Notes under the pieces: model-generated
Told to the model about the DNA's origin: nothing
The model's database searches: none
What the model saw: the letters and a program-made list of their open reading frames with translations, nothing else
Shown here: positions 9,241 to 18,910 of the stretch, one piece after another
How the letters are laid out: every line of letters starts with the position of its first letter
Position numbering within the stretch: position 1 is the first letter of the stretch
Made by a program: the position numbers and the translations under genes
Source: Pseudoalteromonas rubra
GTDB taxonomy: Bacteria > Pseudomonadota > Gammaproteobacteria > Enterobacterales > Alteromonadaceae
Assembly: GCF_001482385.1 (NCBI RefSeq)
Contig: NZ_CP013611.1
Coordinates: 1,116,001 to 1,180,000 of the forward strand
Direction: 5' to 3'
DNA length: 64,000 bases

Positions 9241-11037
9241 ATGCTCAGAAGTCTTATCATATTGGCCACTTTGTTGCTGTCAAATTTGACCCATGCAGAG
9301 CCCAAGCATACCAAAATACAAACATTGCTCGACGCGCAGGCACTGTCGGGGATCACCTGGGGCATGGTGACTCAGGCACAGATCACGACGGGCAGTGCAG
9401 GATATGCCAATATTGAATACTCGCAAAAGATGCTACCCAATCAAAAAATGCATGTTGGCTCAGTCACCAAAACCGTACTGTCACTGGGGGTTTTGCGGTT
9501 AATTTCTCAGGGGAAGTTAACACTCGAAACCCCGGTTCAGCCTTTGCTGCCTCACCTGCATTTTAATAACCCCTGGGAAACCCGTGCACCTGTGAGAGTT
9601 AAGCATCTGCTCACGCATACAGCCGGGCTGGACAATATTCGTATGTGGCAATTTCTGAGTACCGCGCCCACACCAGTTACACCACTTGCTCAGGCTTTTC
9701 CGACAGAGAATAAAGCGCTACTCAAAGTAAGAACTGAGCCAGGTACTCAATATTCATACTCCAATATGGGCTATACGTTGCTTGGTATGGTAATAGAAGC
9801 TGTCACCGGTCAACGCTATGAAGCCTACCTGGATCAACACTTGCTCATTCCGTTGGGTATGCATGACAGCACCTTCGAATTTACCAGTCAAAGTACCAAT
9901 ACCACACTGGCCATGGGATACCATGAAAACCATGTTGCTCAGAGCGCCGTGCCTGTTTATACCCGACCTGCTGGTCAATTCACAACAACTGCGTCAGATA
10001 TGGCCAAATTCATCCAGTTTGTATTGAGCGATGGCGTGCTTAATGGAGAAGCCATTGTTGACCCCGAATTAATGGACAAGCTTTTTGATTATCACATTAC
10101 CAACGCAGACAAAGCGGGTCTGGAAATTGGCCGGGGTCTGGCATTTTCAAACCGCGACAGATATGGTGTTATCGGCCATTGCCACCCAGGCACAACTTTT
10201 GGTTTTCGCGCCAATATCTGCGTGTTCCCGGAGCAAAAGAAAGGTTATTTTTACGCTATCAACACGGACAGTGAGAGCGCCAACTATGAAGCGTTCAAAG
10301 CCTTGTTCGTCGAATTACTCGAGTTAAATGAAACCAAAATTGCTCAGCCCGGCACATCGACAAATGACATGTCTGCCTGGCATGGCCTGTATGAACTGTC
10401 GCCCAATAATATGGCTGAATTTGAGTTCCTTGATAAACTATTCGGGCTCGTTTGGGTCGCGGCATCAGGTGAGCAGATCACGCTACACTCGTTGCAAAGT
10501 GCCCCTCGAATACTGTACCACATCGAAGGTGGTCTTTACCGGGACTCTGAACGAACTCTGGCATCTCATGTGTTTTTTACCAATCAGGCCGGTGAGCCAA
10601 TATTAAGCAACGGCCTGAAAAGCTTTAAAAAAGCCAATACAGTTGAAATTTCACTATATTGGGCCAGCCTGCTACTCGGATTGTGTGGCTTTTTATACAC
10701 TCTGATCTTTGCACTGTTCGGATTGGTAACCAAACGCTTTACTGGATTCCGGCGCTTGCGGTGGGGGTTAGTGAATTTACTGGCCTTTACTGTGCCAGTC
10801 ATCCTGTATTTAAATCAGTCTTTTCTGGCTTTTGGCGATGTCACTCTGGCGAGTATCTCACTCGCCACTCTGACCGCTTTGTTGCCATTCAGTTTGATCT
10901 GTTCATTGTGGCAGTGTTACCAGCAAGGTATAACAACAAAAGGCAGTATGAGAGATGCTATATTTCTTATTATGGCCCTACAGTTGTGCGCAGTCCTGGC
11001 AGCCTGGGGGCACTTACCTGCACTATTCTGGCGATGA
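9241..11037 (+). CDS. Serine hydrolase, beta-lactamase (class C-like) fold with C-terminal membrane domain
   Basis: Start at the ATG at 9241 because AAGGAG lies 6 nt upstream and a signal peptide follows (MLRSLIILATLLLS, cleavage near THA); 598 residues. Catalytic motifs of the beta-lactamase/PBP-like family: SVTK with Ser74 and Lys77, YSN with Tyr173, and HCHPGT near 310 in place of KTG. The last ~130 residues contain four hydrophobic segments (LYWASLLLGLCGFLYTLI onward), so the enzyme is anchored with its catalytic part in the periplasm. Relatives act as esterases, D-aminopeptidases or peptidases rather than true beta-lactamases. Divergent from the AraC-type sensor. Confidence 0.9.
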   Translation: MLRSLIILATLLLSNLTHAEPKHTKIQTLLDAQALSGITWGMVTQAQITTGSAGYANIEYSQKMLPNQKMHVGSVTKTVLSLGVLRLISQGKLTLETPVQPLLPHLHFNNPWETRAPVRVKHLLTHTAGLDNIRMWQFLSTAPTPVTPLAQAFPTENKALLKVRTEPGTQYSYSNMGYTLLGMVIEAVTGQRYEAYLDQHLLIPLGMHDSTFEFTSQSTNTTLAMGYHENHVAQSAVPVYTRPAGQFTTTASDMAKFIQFVLSDGVLNGEAIVDPELMDKLFDYHITNADKAGLEIGRGLAFSNRDRYGVIGHCHPGTTFGFRANICVFPEQKKGYFYAINTDSESANYEAFKALFVELLELNETKIAQPGTSTNDMSAWHGLYELSPNNMAEFEFLDKLFGLVWVAASGEQITLHSLQSAPRILYHIEGGLYRDSERTLASHVFFTNQAGEPILSNGLKSFKKANTVEISLYWASLLLGLCGFLYTLIFALFGLVTKRFTGFRRLRWGLVNLLAFTVPVILYLNQSFLAFGDVTLASISLATLTALLPFSLICSLWQCYQQGITTKGSMRDAIFLIMALQLCAVLAAWGHLPALFWR

Positions 11038-11056
11038 GCAAAACCTGCGGATAAAA

Positions 11057-11089
11057 TTAAACATACCGGTCTGTCGCCGGTATGTTTAA
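11057..11089. terminator. Bidirectional terminator
   Basis: Perfect 13-bp inverted repeat TTAAACATACCGG / CCGGTATGTTTAA with a 7-nt loop, A-rich on one side and T/A-rich on the other, between the convergent ends of the serine hydrolase and the amidohydrolase. Confidence 0.85.
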
Positions 11090-11103
11090 AACGCCAATTC
11101 CTG

Positions 11104-12381
11104 TTACTGGCGTTGATCCACTTCTACTTTGCCGTCTTTGATCACCAGAGTAACGGTTTCCATAACCTGAATGTCCTCCAGCGGATTGCCTGGTACAGCA
11201 ATAATGTCGGCCAATTTTCCAGCCTCTAAAGAGCCCAGTTTGTCCTGCATTTTTAGTAGTGATGCAGAGTTGATGGTTGCAGCCTGAAGCGCCTGTAGCT
11301 CATTCATGCCAAATTTAACCATACGACTGAACTGCTTACCATTTTGGCCATGGGGGTAAACCCCGCCATCGGAGCCAAATACCATGTTAACGCCAGCTTT
11401 AACGGCTTTGGTAAAACTCGCCCGCTGGGTGCCTCCCACTTTACGCTCTTTATCCAGGCTTTCAGGTAAAATACCGGCCTTTTCCCCTTCGCTCAGGATA
11501 TATTCCGTGTTGTAAATATCCATTGAAAAGTAAGTGCCGTGTTTTTTGGCAAGCACAATGGCTTCATCGTCCAAAAAGCTCACATGCTCAACTGAATCGA
11601 CCCCGGCACGGATAGCAGACTTAATACCATCGGTGCCATGCGCATGCGCTGCGACCGTCAATCCACGCAAATGGACTTCTGCCACCAATGCCTGCATTTC
11701 CTCAAAAGAATATTGCTGTGCCCCGACTTTAGTGCCCTTTGACAATACCCCACCGGTTGCACAGAACTTGATCACATCAACACCATATTTGATGTTCTCA
11801 CGTACTTTTTGCCTGACAGCCCACGGGCCATCCGCTACGCCAGCTGCAACCACCTTATGCTCATGGGTAAAGAGGTTATTATCACAATGGCCACCGGTGA
11901 TCCCAAGCGCTGGGCCAGAAGCAAATATCCGTGGTCCTGGCACATCACCATCATAGATGGCATCTCGTAATGCCAGGTCGGCATAACCCGGTGCACCCAG
12001 GTTACGAACAGAAGTAAAACCTGCAGCCAATGTGCGTTTGGCATTGCGCACCCCCGTGATTGCCGAGCGCGGTGCTGTGCGACGTAAACGTTTATAACCG
12101 TGAACCTGAGAATCTCCGGTCAGATGCACGTGCATATCAAATAGTCCGGGCAATAATGTGTGCCCCTTGAGGTCAATCACTGTCGCGTCTTCAGGGTAAG
12201 CCCTGCGATTACTGCGCGCTACAGATACTATGGTGTTATCTTCAACCACCACAGTGGCCGGGCGGATCAACTTACCCGTCTTCACATCCAGTGCAGCATC
12301 CGCATTAAGAACCAGGGTGTCAGCAAATGCGTTGCCACAGGCCATAAGCACAGCAGCACTGATCAGAGTTGTTTTCAACAT
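11104..12381 (-). CDS. Exported metal-dependent amidohydrolase (peptidase-like)
   Basis: 425 residues with a signal peptide (cleavage near NAFA). Amidohydrolase-superfamily landmarks in order: LLPGLFDMHVHL (HxH metal ligands), the VIKFCATGGV strand whose Lys would be carboxylated, AAHAHG (third His), SVEHVSF (fourth His) and FGSDGG (Asp). The sequence resembles the imidazolonepropionase/Xaa-Pro-Arg-Lys carboxypeptidase branch whose exported members cleave dipeptides. The next gene upstream is a proton-peptide symporter, which supports a role in peptide use. Confidence 0.9.
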   Translation of the reverse strand: MLKTTLISAAVLMACGNAFADTLVLNADAALDVKTGKLIRPATVVVEDNTIVSVARSNRRAYPEDATVIDLKGHTLLPGLFDMHVHLTGDSQVHGYKRLRRTAPRSAITGVRNAKRTLAAGFTSVRNLGAPGYADLALRDAIYDGDVPGPRIFASGPALGITGGHCDNNLFTHEHKVVAAGVADGPWAVRQKVRENIKYGVDVIKFCATGGVLSKGTKVGAQQYSFEEMQALVAEVHLRGLTVAAHAHGTDGIKSAIRAGVDSVEHVSFLDDEAIVLAKKHGTYFSMDIYNTEYILSEGEKAGILPESLDKERKVGGTQRASFTKAVKAGVNMVFGSDGGVYPHGQNGKQFSRMVKFGMNELQALQAATINSASLLKMQDKLGSLEAGKLADIIAVPGNPLEDIQVMETVTLVIKDGKVEVDQRQ

Positions 12382-12499
12382 ATTCGCTTCTTTTTTGTAG
12401 TAATTAGTCGAGTCAGTCTAGTCACAGCACGCTGACAAAGGCAAACTAACTGCGACTAAAAGCAATCAACCTCACGCATTCTGGCTGCAAATACACTAA

Positions 12500-14275
12500 C
12501 TAGCTTGTCTGTGGTGCAGGTGAGATCTCCTGCGCAGATCTCTGAATCACATACCGATTAAACAAATACAAAGCGATCGCTGTCAGCAACGCAAGACCAC
12601 CGAATAGCGCCCACATTAAATCGGGACGGCCATCCTGTTGCACCAGAGTTGCATAACTCCAGCCAGATAAGAACCCGGCAAACAAGAAACCCAGTGCCAT
12701 GGAGACGAAATAGTAACCCATATATAAGGCTGCCTGAGAAGGCGGTGCAATGCTAGCCACATATTCCTGGCTCTTCGGAGAGGTGAGCATTTCGCCCAAT
12801 GCAATCAACAGGATCACAGTTACTATTAGCGCACCACCCGTGGCTGTCAGCTCTACTGCCATCAAAGCAAACGCACAACACATCACCACCAGCCCGGCTG
12901 TCAGCACGTAAAAAGGACGGATCCGTTGACACAAATAACTCACCAGGATCTGGAGCAGCACAATGGCCGCAAAGTCGAGGTTAATCAAGTACTCCGGATT
13001 AATCTGGCGATATACTAACAACGCGCCTGTAAACTGCTGCAACTGGGTCGTTGTCAACACTTCCAGGCCTTTTAAATGCGCCATCAGGGTTGAGAGCTCT
13101 GAGGCTGGCACATTTACCTTCAAATGCACCCACTCTAGGCGCAGCGCTTCAGCAGCTGGCTGAGTACCTGCATGCAACTGGATATGCAATGCCTGCACCG
13201 CTCCTTGCAGCTGCGCCCTGTCGACATAGGCAAAGAACGAGACGGCATCTTCACCAAACCAGGCGATAAAGTTCAGCAAGTCGCGCGTATCAACATAATC
13301 ACGAATAAATAAGGGCAAGGTATAAAACAACTGATTGTATACCGTCCAGAACCCAGCAATAATGGCCAGGTACAGGGCAAAACGGACATTACTCACTCGC
13401 ATCGGCTGAGCCCACCAGCTGACACTCGATGAGACCGCTTTCGGTGCAATGCGATCCCAGATCAGATTAATCACCAGCCACAACCCAATGCAGGAGAATG
13501 CTTGCACATAGCTGAGCACCTCGACACCTGAACACATCAGCAGCAGGACAGCAACCAACAAAGTCAGTGCAAAACGACCATTGCCCAATACTGACTGGGC
13601 TTCTCTGATCACGTTGCTCAGAGGCGCTTTTTCACGTTTGAGACTAGGTGGGTCACGATAGAACCACAACACGGGAATAAAGTTAACCAGGATCCAGCAT
13701 GCCGACATCATAAACACCGCATCCCAGCTGATAGCACGCAATGCGCCGGCCAGCAAAGGACCCAGAAAGCCGCCAATATTCACCATGGTATAAAAAATAC
13801 CAAACCCCAGGCCGCGATTGCTGTCATTGGTACTATGAGAAATGGTGCCCACAACCACAGGTTTAAAGCACGCAGCGCCCAGTGCCACCAAACTCAGCGC
13901 AGCAAAAAACGGCCAGAAACTTTGCGCCTGACCCAGTAAATAATAGCCGGGCGCCATGATGGCAAACGACAGTAAAAACATTTTCCGATAACCGAGCTGA
14001 TCACCCAGCGCGCCGGTCAGCACAGGTAAAAGATAAAGAAAAAATGGAATTATCCCTTGTACAGCACCACGCTCAAGATCAGTAAAACCCACACCCCCTT
14101 GCGCACTGGGCGTGGTCATATACACAGACGATACAGCAAAAAAGCCATACCAGGCTAACCGCTCAAAAATTTCCATCAGATTAGCCACATAGAAAGCGCG
14201 GCTAAACCCACGGTGCTGAACATTTCCAGTTTGCAGCTCAGGCCCTGGCTGACTGGACGGTGTACTTATCGACAT
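12500..14275 (-). CDS. POT/PTR2 family proton-dependent oligopeptide transporter
   Basis: 591 residues, 12 or more transmembrane segments. MEIFERLAWYGFFAV carries the POT proton-coupling ExxER-like start, and GIFYTMVNIGGFLGPLLAG is the second POT signature. An unusual hydrophilic insert of about 80 residues (around 345-425, FFAYVDRAQLQGAVQALHI onward) sits in the middle of the protein, longer than in DtpA-type carriers. Imports di/tripeptides with protons across the inner membrane. Divergent from the metalloprotease lipoprotein; the exported amidohydrolase follows after 118 bp. Confidence 0.9.
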   Translation of the reverse strand: MSISTPSSQPGPELQTGNVQHRGFSRAFYVANLMEIFERLAWYGFFAVSSVYMTTPSAQGGVGFTDLERGAVQGIIPFFLYLLPVLTGALGDQLGYRKMFLLSFAIMAPGYYLLGQAQSFWPFFAALSLVALGAACFKPVVVGTISHSTNDSNRGLGFGIFYTMVNIGGFLGPLLAGALRAISWDAVFMMSACWILVNFIPVLWFYRDPPSLKREKAPLSNVIREAQSVLGNGRFALTLLVAVLLLMCSGVEVLSYVQAFSCIGLWLVINLIWDRIAPKAVSSSVSWWAQPMRVSNVRFALYLAIIAGFWTVYNQLFYTLPLFIRDYVDTRDLLNFIAWFGEDAVSFFAYVDRAQLQGAVQALHIQLHAGTQPAAEALRLEWVHLKVNVPASELSTLMAHLKGLEVLTTTQLQQFTGALLVYRQINPEYLINLDFAAIVLLQILVSYLCQRIRPFYVLTAGLVVMCCAFALMAVELTATGGALIVTVILLIALGEMLTSPKSQEYVASIAPPSQAALYMGYYFVSMALGFLFAGFLSGWSYATLVQQDGRPDLMWALFGGLALLTAIALYLFNRYVIQRSAQEISPAPQTS

Positions 14276-14298
14276 TGACTTGGATCCTATTGATTATT

Positions 14299-14310
14299 AT
14301 TGTATACAAT
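14299..14310. promoter_or_regulatory. Perfect 12-bp palindrome in divergent promoter, candidate operator
   Basis: ATTGTATACAAT is an exact palindrome in the 66-bp gap between the POT transporter (minus) and the gluzincin lipoprotein (plus), followed at once by ATACAT. Its TGTATACA core resembles GntR-type operators. Position suggests joint control of both genes; binding protein unknown. Confidence 0.5.
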
Positions 14311-14341
14311 ATACATTAACCACTAATAAGAGAAAGTCAAA

Positions 14342-16744
14342 ATGTTATGTTTGAGTTTAATTGCGCTGGCACTACTGAGTGGCTGTCAGTCAATAGAAAA
14401 ACCCCATCAGGAACCAAGAGCACAATTATCACAACAGCGTGCTCAGGCCATACCAAGCCCGGCTCAGATGCGCGTTGATATTGACGTTGCTGGCAGAACC
14501 AGCACGTTAAATCACATAGACATCACGTATGTAGGCAAGCAGATCCCGCGCACCTATAGCGAGGGCAAGATCACCAATAGCCGAGGTTACAACTGGTGGG
14601 TCAGCAAACACTTTGCACTGAAAAGTGACTTGAGCGAAGAAAAAGTGCGCTTATATCTTGAGTTACTAGAGATGTCTTACCCTCATTATGTTGAGCTGTT
14701 TGGAATGGCGCCTGCTAACATAGAGCATCAGCGTATTGCCGTAGTGTACGGCAGCTCTCGGGAGCGCGTGCGTGAAGCCATGCTGGATGATGGCTTTTTG
14801 CGTGGTGTACACAAAACGGCGGGCGGTGAAACCATGTATTATAACCGTGCCGGATATAGTTTTCCCAGCCACCGCCAGCACCACCAGCGTTATATTGTGA
14901 TCCACGAAACCATGCACGCCTTTCACATGGCACTGAACGGCCACTCGACCTGGGCACCGAATTGGATCACGGAAGGCATGGCTGATGCCATCGCAAGCCA
15001 TACCTATGACAGCAACAAAAAGCAGCTCAGAGTCATGGTGTTCGACCGCGCTCCGATGAACTACCAGTCACTGGGGCTGGCGCAATATCATCAAAATGCA
15101 CAGCCCAGTTTTGAGCAAATCAACGACGACCCACAATTACGCCGGGGCCTTAACTTCTTTATCGTGCATTTTTTACTTAACGACCCCATCCGTTACCAAT
15201 ACTTTAAGCGCTATCTGAGCTCACTAATGGCTTTGAACCCGGACTCAGAAGCCACATTGCCAACGGCCAATGCCCTACTTAAAGAGACCTTTGCAGACTG
15301 GCCAAAACTGGAGCGCGATTTTGCCAAGTTCGTCAATTCCGCACACCCCAGCTTTTATATTGTGCGTGGGCCCTGGGAGCAAAATGGCGCAGGCTATTGG
15401 CTGCGCAGCAATGACCAAAAGCAGCTACAACGCTTAGATATCACCCCAAAACACAATGCCACACATCCGGTGTTAGATTACCCGGCACCCGCTCCACACC
15501 CTGCCATAAATCCAATTAGTAAGGAGTCATTTTCAGCTTTGCTGACTCTACAACCCGAACAACACACACGCGGGGAAATTGGGTTCGGCTTACTTACCAA
15601 GCTCACGACAGACAGTCTTGCCAAACGCGCCGGACTCACAGACAAAGCCGAGTTTAAACAAGATCAAATGATAAAAGTGTTACTTAAAGATGGCACCCGG
15701 TTATCGGTCTATAACACCTCGAAGTGGACCTCTCAGGAAATAGCGCTGAAACCCACCGTATTGCAGAGTTTAAAACAAACATCGCAGCTCGGCCTGAATC
15801 TACAGCGCACCCCTGCTGGCCTCGCCATTGAGATTAAATCCGGCAACAGCCAGCAGAGCGTGCTGTTTAAATTGGAGGACGACACATTAAGCGCAATCAA
15901 TTTTCAACAGGTTGCGCTGCTTGGTCGCAACATGAACCACACAATCACCCCTTACCTGTTCGGTCACACATATAAGGTGCCAGAGCTAAACAATGACACT
16001 GCCAACCCCTGGTACTTTGCTAATGCGGCTTTAGCGCACCGGGCTTTTAATGCGTGTGTCGAGTTCTCCGCTCAGCTGCCGGGCTGCATGGCAACCTTGC
16101 GCGACCAGTTAGCTCAACAAGCAAGCGTTACTAAGCACCCCGCTATTAGTAAAAACCTGCACTCCCTAATGCAGGACTGGCAAAGTAAGCTCTCTGACAC
16201 CGCCCTGTTTACGCTCAGTGGTATTGAATTAAAACTGAGGTTTGACGGCCAGACCCCGTTTATCTTTGCCCATAATCCGAGTGAGCAGGCAGCAGAAATC
16301 ACGCTGCGAAATGGGACATCCTACTCCCTGTTGCCAGGGACACATAACCTGCCTCTGTCAGCCAAACAGAGCAAAGTTGACTATTCTGTGAGCTGGCAAG
16401 GTTTAACCCAGCCGGGTCAGATCACACTTGAAAATCAGCACTTTGACGGTGTGTATTTAAACGCACAGTTGCATCGAGATAAATCAGATATAGAGATCAC
16501 CCTGACCGGCCCGTATTCGGGAGACACACATGGTAAAGTGTCAGTGCAGTTTCTGCCCTATCAGACTCCCGAAACTCAGCCAACACTCTGGGAGCAGGAC
16601 GTCACCATTGCGCCTTATGAGAAAAAGCGCTGGCAACCACGCTTGAACGAAGCAGGTAATCTTGAAAATGGCGTCCTGAAAGTGATTGCTGTATTAGATG
16701 TGGATGGTGAACCCATCAGATTGGTGGAGCGCTTTAAGCTTTAA
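14342..16744 (+). CDS. Putative gluzincin metalloprotease lipoprotein
   Basis: 800 residues. N-terminus has a lipobox LLSGC, so an outer- or inner-membrane lipoprotein. A zinc-protease site is present: HETMH (His188, Glu189, His192) followed 19 residues later by Glu211 in WITEGMADA, the HExxH-E pattern of gluzincins. After the protease half (to about 340) comes a PDZ-like stretch (GFGLLTKLTTDSLAKRAGL, about 415-435) and beta-rich C-terminal domains. No named family recognised beyond peptidase-MA-like. Divergent from a peptide transporter and near an exported amidohydrolase: together a plausible extracytoplasmic protein-degradation and uptake set. RBS GAGAAAG upstream. Confidence 0.85.
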   Translation: MLCLSLIALALLSGCQSIEKPHQEPRAQLSQQRAQAIPSPAQMRVDIDVAGRTSTLNHIDITYVGKQIPRTYSEGKITNSRGYNWWVSKHFALKSDLSEEKVRLYLELLEMSYPHYVELFGMAPANIEHQRIAVVYGSSRERVREAMLDDGFLRGVHKTAGGETMYYNRAGYSFPSHRQHHQRYIVIHETMHAFHMALNGHSTWAPNWITEGMADAIASHTYDSNKKQLRVMVFDRAPMNYQSLGLAQYHQNAQPSFEQINDDPQLRRGLNFFIVHFLLNDPIRYQYFKRYLSSLMALNPDSEATLPTANALLKETFADWPKLERDFAKFVNSAHPSFYIVRGPWEQNGAGYWLRSNDQKQLQRLDITPKHNATHPVLDYPAPAPHPAINPISKESFSALLTLQPEQHTRGEIGFGLLTKLTTDSLAKRAGLTDKAEFKQDQMIKVLLKDGTRLSVYNTSKWTSQEIALKPTVLQSLKQTSQLGLNLQRTPAGLAIEIKSGNSQQSVLFKLEDDTLSAINFQQVALLGRNMNHTITPYLFGHTYKVPELNNDTANPWYFANAALAHRAFNACVEFSAQLPGCMATLRDQLAQQASVTKHPAISKNLHSLMQDWQSKLSDTALFTLSGIELKLRFDGQTPFIFAHNPSEQAAEITLRNGTSYSLLPGTHNLPLSAKQSKVDYSVSWQGLTQPGQITLENQHFDGVYLNAQLHRDKSDIEITLTGPYSGDTHGKVSVQFLPYQTPETQPTLWEQDVTIAPYEKKRWQPRLNEAGNLENGVLKVIAVLDVDGEPIRLVERFKL

Positions 16745-16837
16745 GAAACAAGCAGGGCCGACCGAATGAGTTGGCCCGGATACGCTAAAGCCAAATATCG
16801 TGATATTGGCATCGCTTGCATTTACTTCAATAACGCG

Positions 16838-17149
16838 CTATTTCAGGTAAAGCCCTTCAAGTTTAATAGCTGATGGCAGGCCACCGCATGCACTTTGCTT
16901 GTCATAAACAGTTACGGGTCTATCGCGTGCCTGGGCCGACAGAGCCATCGCATACCAAGCGCTGTGGCTGGGGTCGTTAATACTCCAGCCCCACCAACTA
17001 TCTATAGCGCCGCATGCACCATAGGTAACGCCTACCTTCAGCCTCACCACTTCATCAATTACCTGTATCTCCTCGATTTTACGTTCAAATGAACTCCCGG
17101 CAAAACACAGCGAAGGGGCAAAAAAAAGTAATGGCAGAATTCTCTTCAT
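16838..17149 (-). CDS. Small exported hypothetical protein
   Basis: 103 residues with signal peptide (cleavage after CFA). The mature part has two Cys (GACGAID and SACGGLP), likely a disulphide, and a conserved-looking WWGWSINDPSHSAWYAMAL segment. AGGAAACATT precedes the ATG. No known domain. Possibly the last cassette of the array; no attC seen beside it. Confidence 0.8.
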   Translation of the reverse strand: MKRILPLLFFAPSLCFAGSSFERKIEEIQVIDEVVRLKVGVTYGACGAIDSWWGWSINDPSHSAWYAMALSAQARDRPVTVYDKQSACGGLPSAIKLEGLYLK

Positions 17150-17531
17150 AATGTTTCCTTATAAGCAATAATAATACTGTGAAATTTGGCTCAAACTGAT
17201 TGATTAAGACACACAAAAAACGAGGTCATGACAAGTCATCAATAATATCAAGTAACGTTAAATGAGTAATAAGCAAGCAATGCTTTCGCTTTGTAAACGC
17301 GTCTAAATTCACGATAGAACTGCATTAAACAAAACAATCGGAATATACCTAAAAAAGGAAACTAGAGAAAGTCTGAGTACGACTATTGCTAGCTTATGAT
17401 GATTTACTGACGAAACATGCAACAATAAGCGTGCCATGGCTCAGGGAATTCTCAAAGTACACATCAGGCACCAACAAGCCAAGCAAGTACGCTGCTATGA
17501 TACTGACGAAAACCCCGAGTAGAGGCTGTAA
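17150..17531. other. Intergenic, no gene seen
   Basis: 382 bp, AT-rich, inside the cassette-like run. No ORF, clear attC or terminator found; TAACGTTA at 17252 is a palindrome of unknown meaning. Confidence 0.4.
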
Positions 17532-17897
17532 CTAAATTTGTGTTCTGTCTTGATGAAGCCATTGGACGTTTGTTTCTTTGATACCTAAACCAGCCATAAA
17601 CTTGACAGGAAACGCTAATGTTGGTTTTCCTGCCCAACCTCGCTCCAGGTATAAATGATACCCTTCGCCATTTCTTTCGTACCGTACGGCAGATAACCAT
17701 ATACCATCCCAGTCTCCCAAAAACTCCAACTCACTCAGGCTATTAGGATAGTGACCATTTCTTAGTTTATGTAATTCTATGATTGATACGGCTGATATAA
17801 AGTTCTGCTTACCAAACTTCTCGTCGGCACCGGGGACTTCAAGGTCACAGCCCAATAAAGTTACCGCGAACACTATGCTGATTATTGTTTTGAACAT
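17532..17897 (-). CDS. Small lipoprotein with pseudopilin-like C-terminal pattern
   Basis: 121 residues; signal peptide with lipobox TLLGC. Mature part opens with a helix AVSIIELHKLRNGHYPNSLSEL, which resembles the helix and loop of type II secretion pseudopilins and related stand-alone lipoproteins, followed by beta strands (WLSAVRYERNG, GYHLYLERG). RBS AAAGGACAGAGAG. Role unknown. Confidence 0.78.
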   Translation of the reverse strand: MFKTIISIVFAVTLLGCDLEVPGADEKFGKQNFISAVSIIELHKLRNGHYPNSLSELEFLGDWDGIWLSAVRYERNGEGYHLYLERGWAGKPTLAFPVKFMAGLGIKETNVQWLHQDRTQI

Positions 17898-18029
17898 TTA
17901 CTCTCTGTCCTTTTATAAAAATCCACACCATTTCCATGCTAGATATGATACTCAATAGCTGCTGCAGTTTATGAGGGGTTACAAGCTTATGCCACACGTT
18001 GCACCTTCCCCTAAATCAGATTGCCAGTT

Positions 18030-18647
18030 TTAGTGCTGACGACTTAGCAACAAATTTGCTCCAGATATAGCCAAAAAGGTTGCGCAGCCTCTATTGAAGC
18101 GCTTTGCTATTTTCGGCTTCGTGAACCACAGCCTTAGATATACTCCGAATAGAGCATAAATTGATAGTGCCACTAATTCTAAAAAGAGAAAAGTGGCTCC
18201 TAAAACGAAAAACTGTTCATTTACATTGGCTTTAACATCAACGAATTGAGGTAGAAAGGCAGTAAAAATTAAGATCGCCTTTGGATTTCCTGCAGCTAAT
18301 AAAAATTCCTGCTTCGCTAAACCAAGTCGGTTGCGTGTACTATCGGGTTCAGAGACTGGACTTGCTTCCGAACACCAGAGATTAAAGGCAATCCACAACA
18401 AGTATGCAGCACCGGCAACTTTAATGGTTAAAAACAGCGTCTCAGATGCAAAGAGCACAACCGCTAAACCTGAAGCAGCCAAAGCAATCATGACTGTGAA
18501 TGCCAAAATTCGACCCAGACCAGCAATAAAAGCGGACTTAAAACCGTAACAACGCGCATTGTTCATAGACAATAGGTTGTTTGGACCAGGAGTCATATTG
18601 AGCGCAAAACACGCCAACGTAAAGAATAGTAAATTCCAAAACTCCAT
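18030..18647 (-). CDS. LysE family amino-acid exporter
   Basis: 205 residues with six hydrophobic segments and the LysE/RhtB N-terminal signature (ALNMTPGPNNLLSMNNARCYG). The GNPKAILIFTAFLPQFV motif of the fourth segment is present. Exports amino acids or their derivatives across the inner membrane. The start is supported by GGGGAG 7 nt upstream, and an attC R'-like end (TATAACGCTC on the plus strand) lies only 17 nt before the ATG, as expected of a cassette gene. Confidence 0.93.
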   Translation of the reverse strand: MEFWNLLFFTLACFALNMTPGPNNLLSMNNARCYGFKSAFIAGLGRILAFTVMIALAASGLAVVLFASETLFLTIKVAGAAYLLWIAFNLWCSEASPVSEPDSTRNRLGLAKQEFLLAAGNPKAILIFTAFLPQFVDVKANVNEQFFVLGATFLFLELVALSIYALFGVYLRLWFTKPKIAKRFNRGCATFLAISGANLLLSRQH

Positions 18648-18663
18648 AAATTCTCCCCATAAA

Positions 18664-18730
18664 TATAACGCTCTTTTGAGCGGTGAGCCATAATTGGTCA
18701 GGTTTGAAGTAAAGCAGAGCCAACTACTAT
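18664..18730 (-). repeat. Partial attC-like site
   Basis: Plus strand begins TATAACGCTC (R' core GCGTTATA on the minus strand) and contains ATTGGTC and GAGCCAACT, which can pair as the L boxes around a short loop. The distal R box GTTA is not recognisable, so the site is degenerate or divergent. Confidence 0.4.
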
Positions 18731-18910
18731 AAATCTAACTTTAAGGCTTTATAATTATCTTTTCCTGTATTCATAGCAGCGCCTTTCTCGCTCTTTCATT
18801 TGCAGTACTAATACGCCAACCCATATAGTTATTTACATCTTCTATTGACGCTTGATCACACCTTTTATCTCAATCACTAAAGTCTTACCTCAGTGGCCAC
18901 GAGAAACCTG

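Noticed and set aside
11534..11956. 140-codon ORF opposite the amidohydrolase
   Set aside because: Antisense shadow of a well-supported gene; Ser/Pro/Thr-rich composition typical of reverse-strand artefacts.
16745..16837. GGGCCGAC/GTTGGCCC hairpin after the gluzincin gene
   Set aside because: Possible terminator, but there is no T-run and one G-U pair; not strong enough to list.
18740..18910. Short minus-strand ORFs between GNAT and attC-like site
   Set aside because: About 15-35 codons, no RBS-backed start; probably relic or noise.
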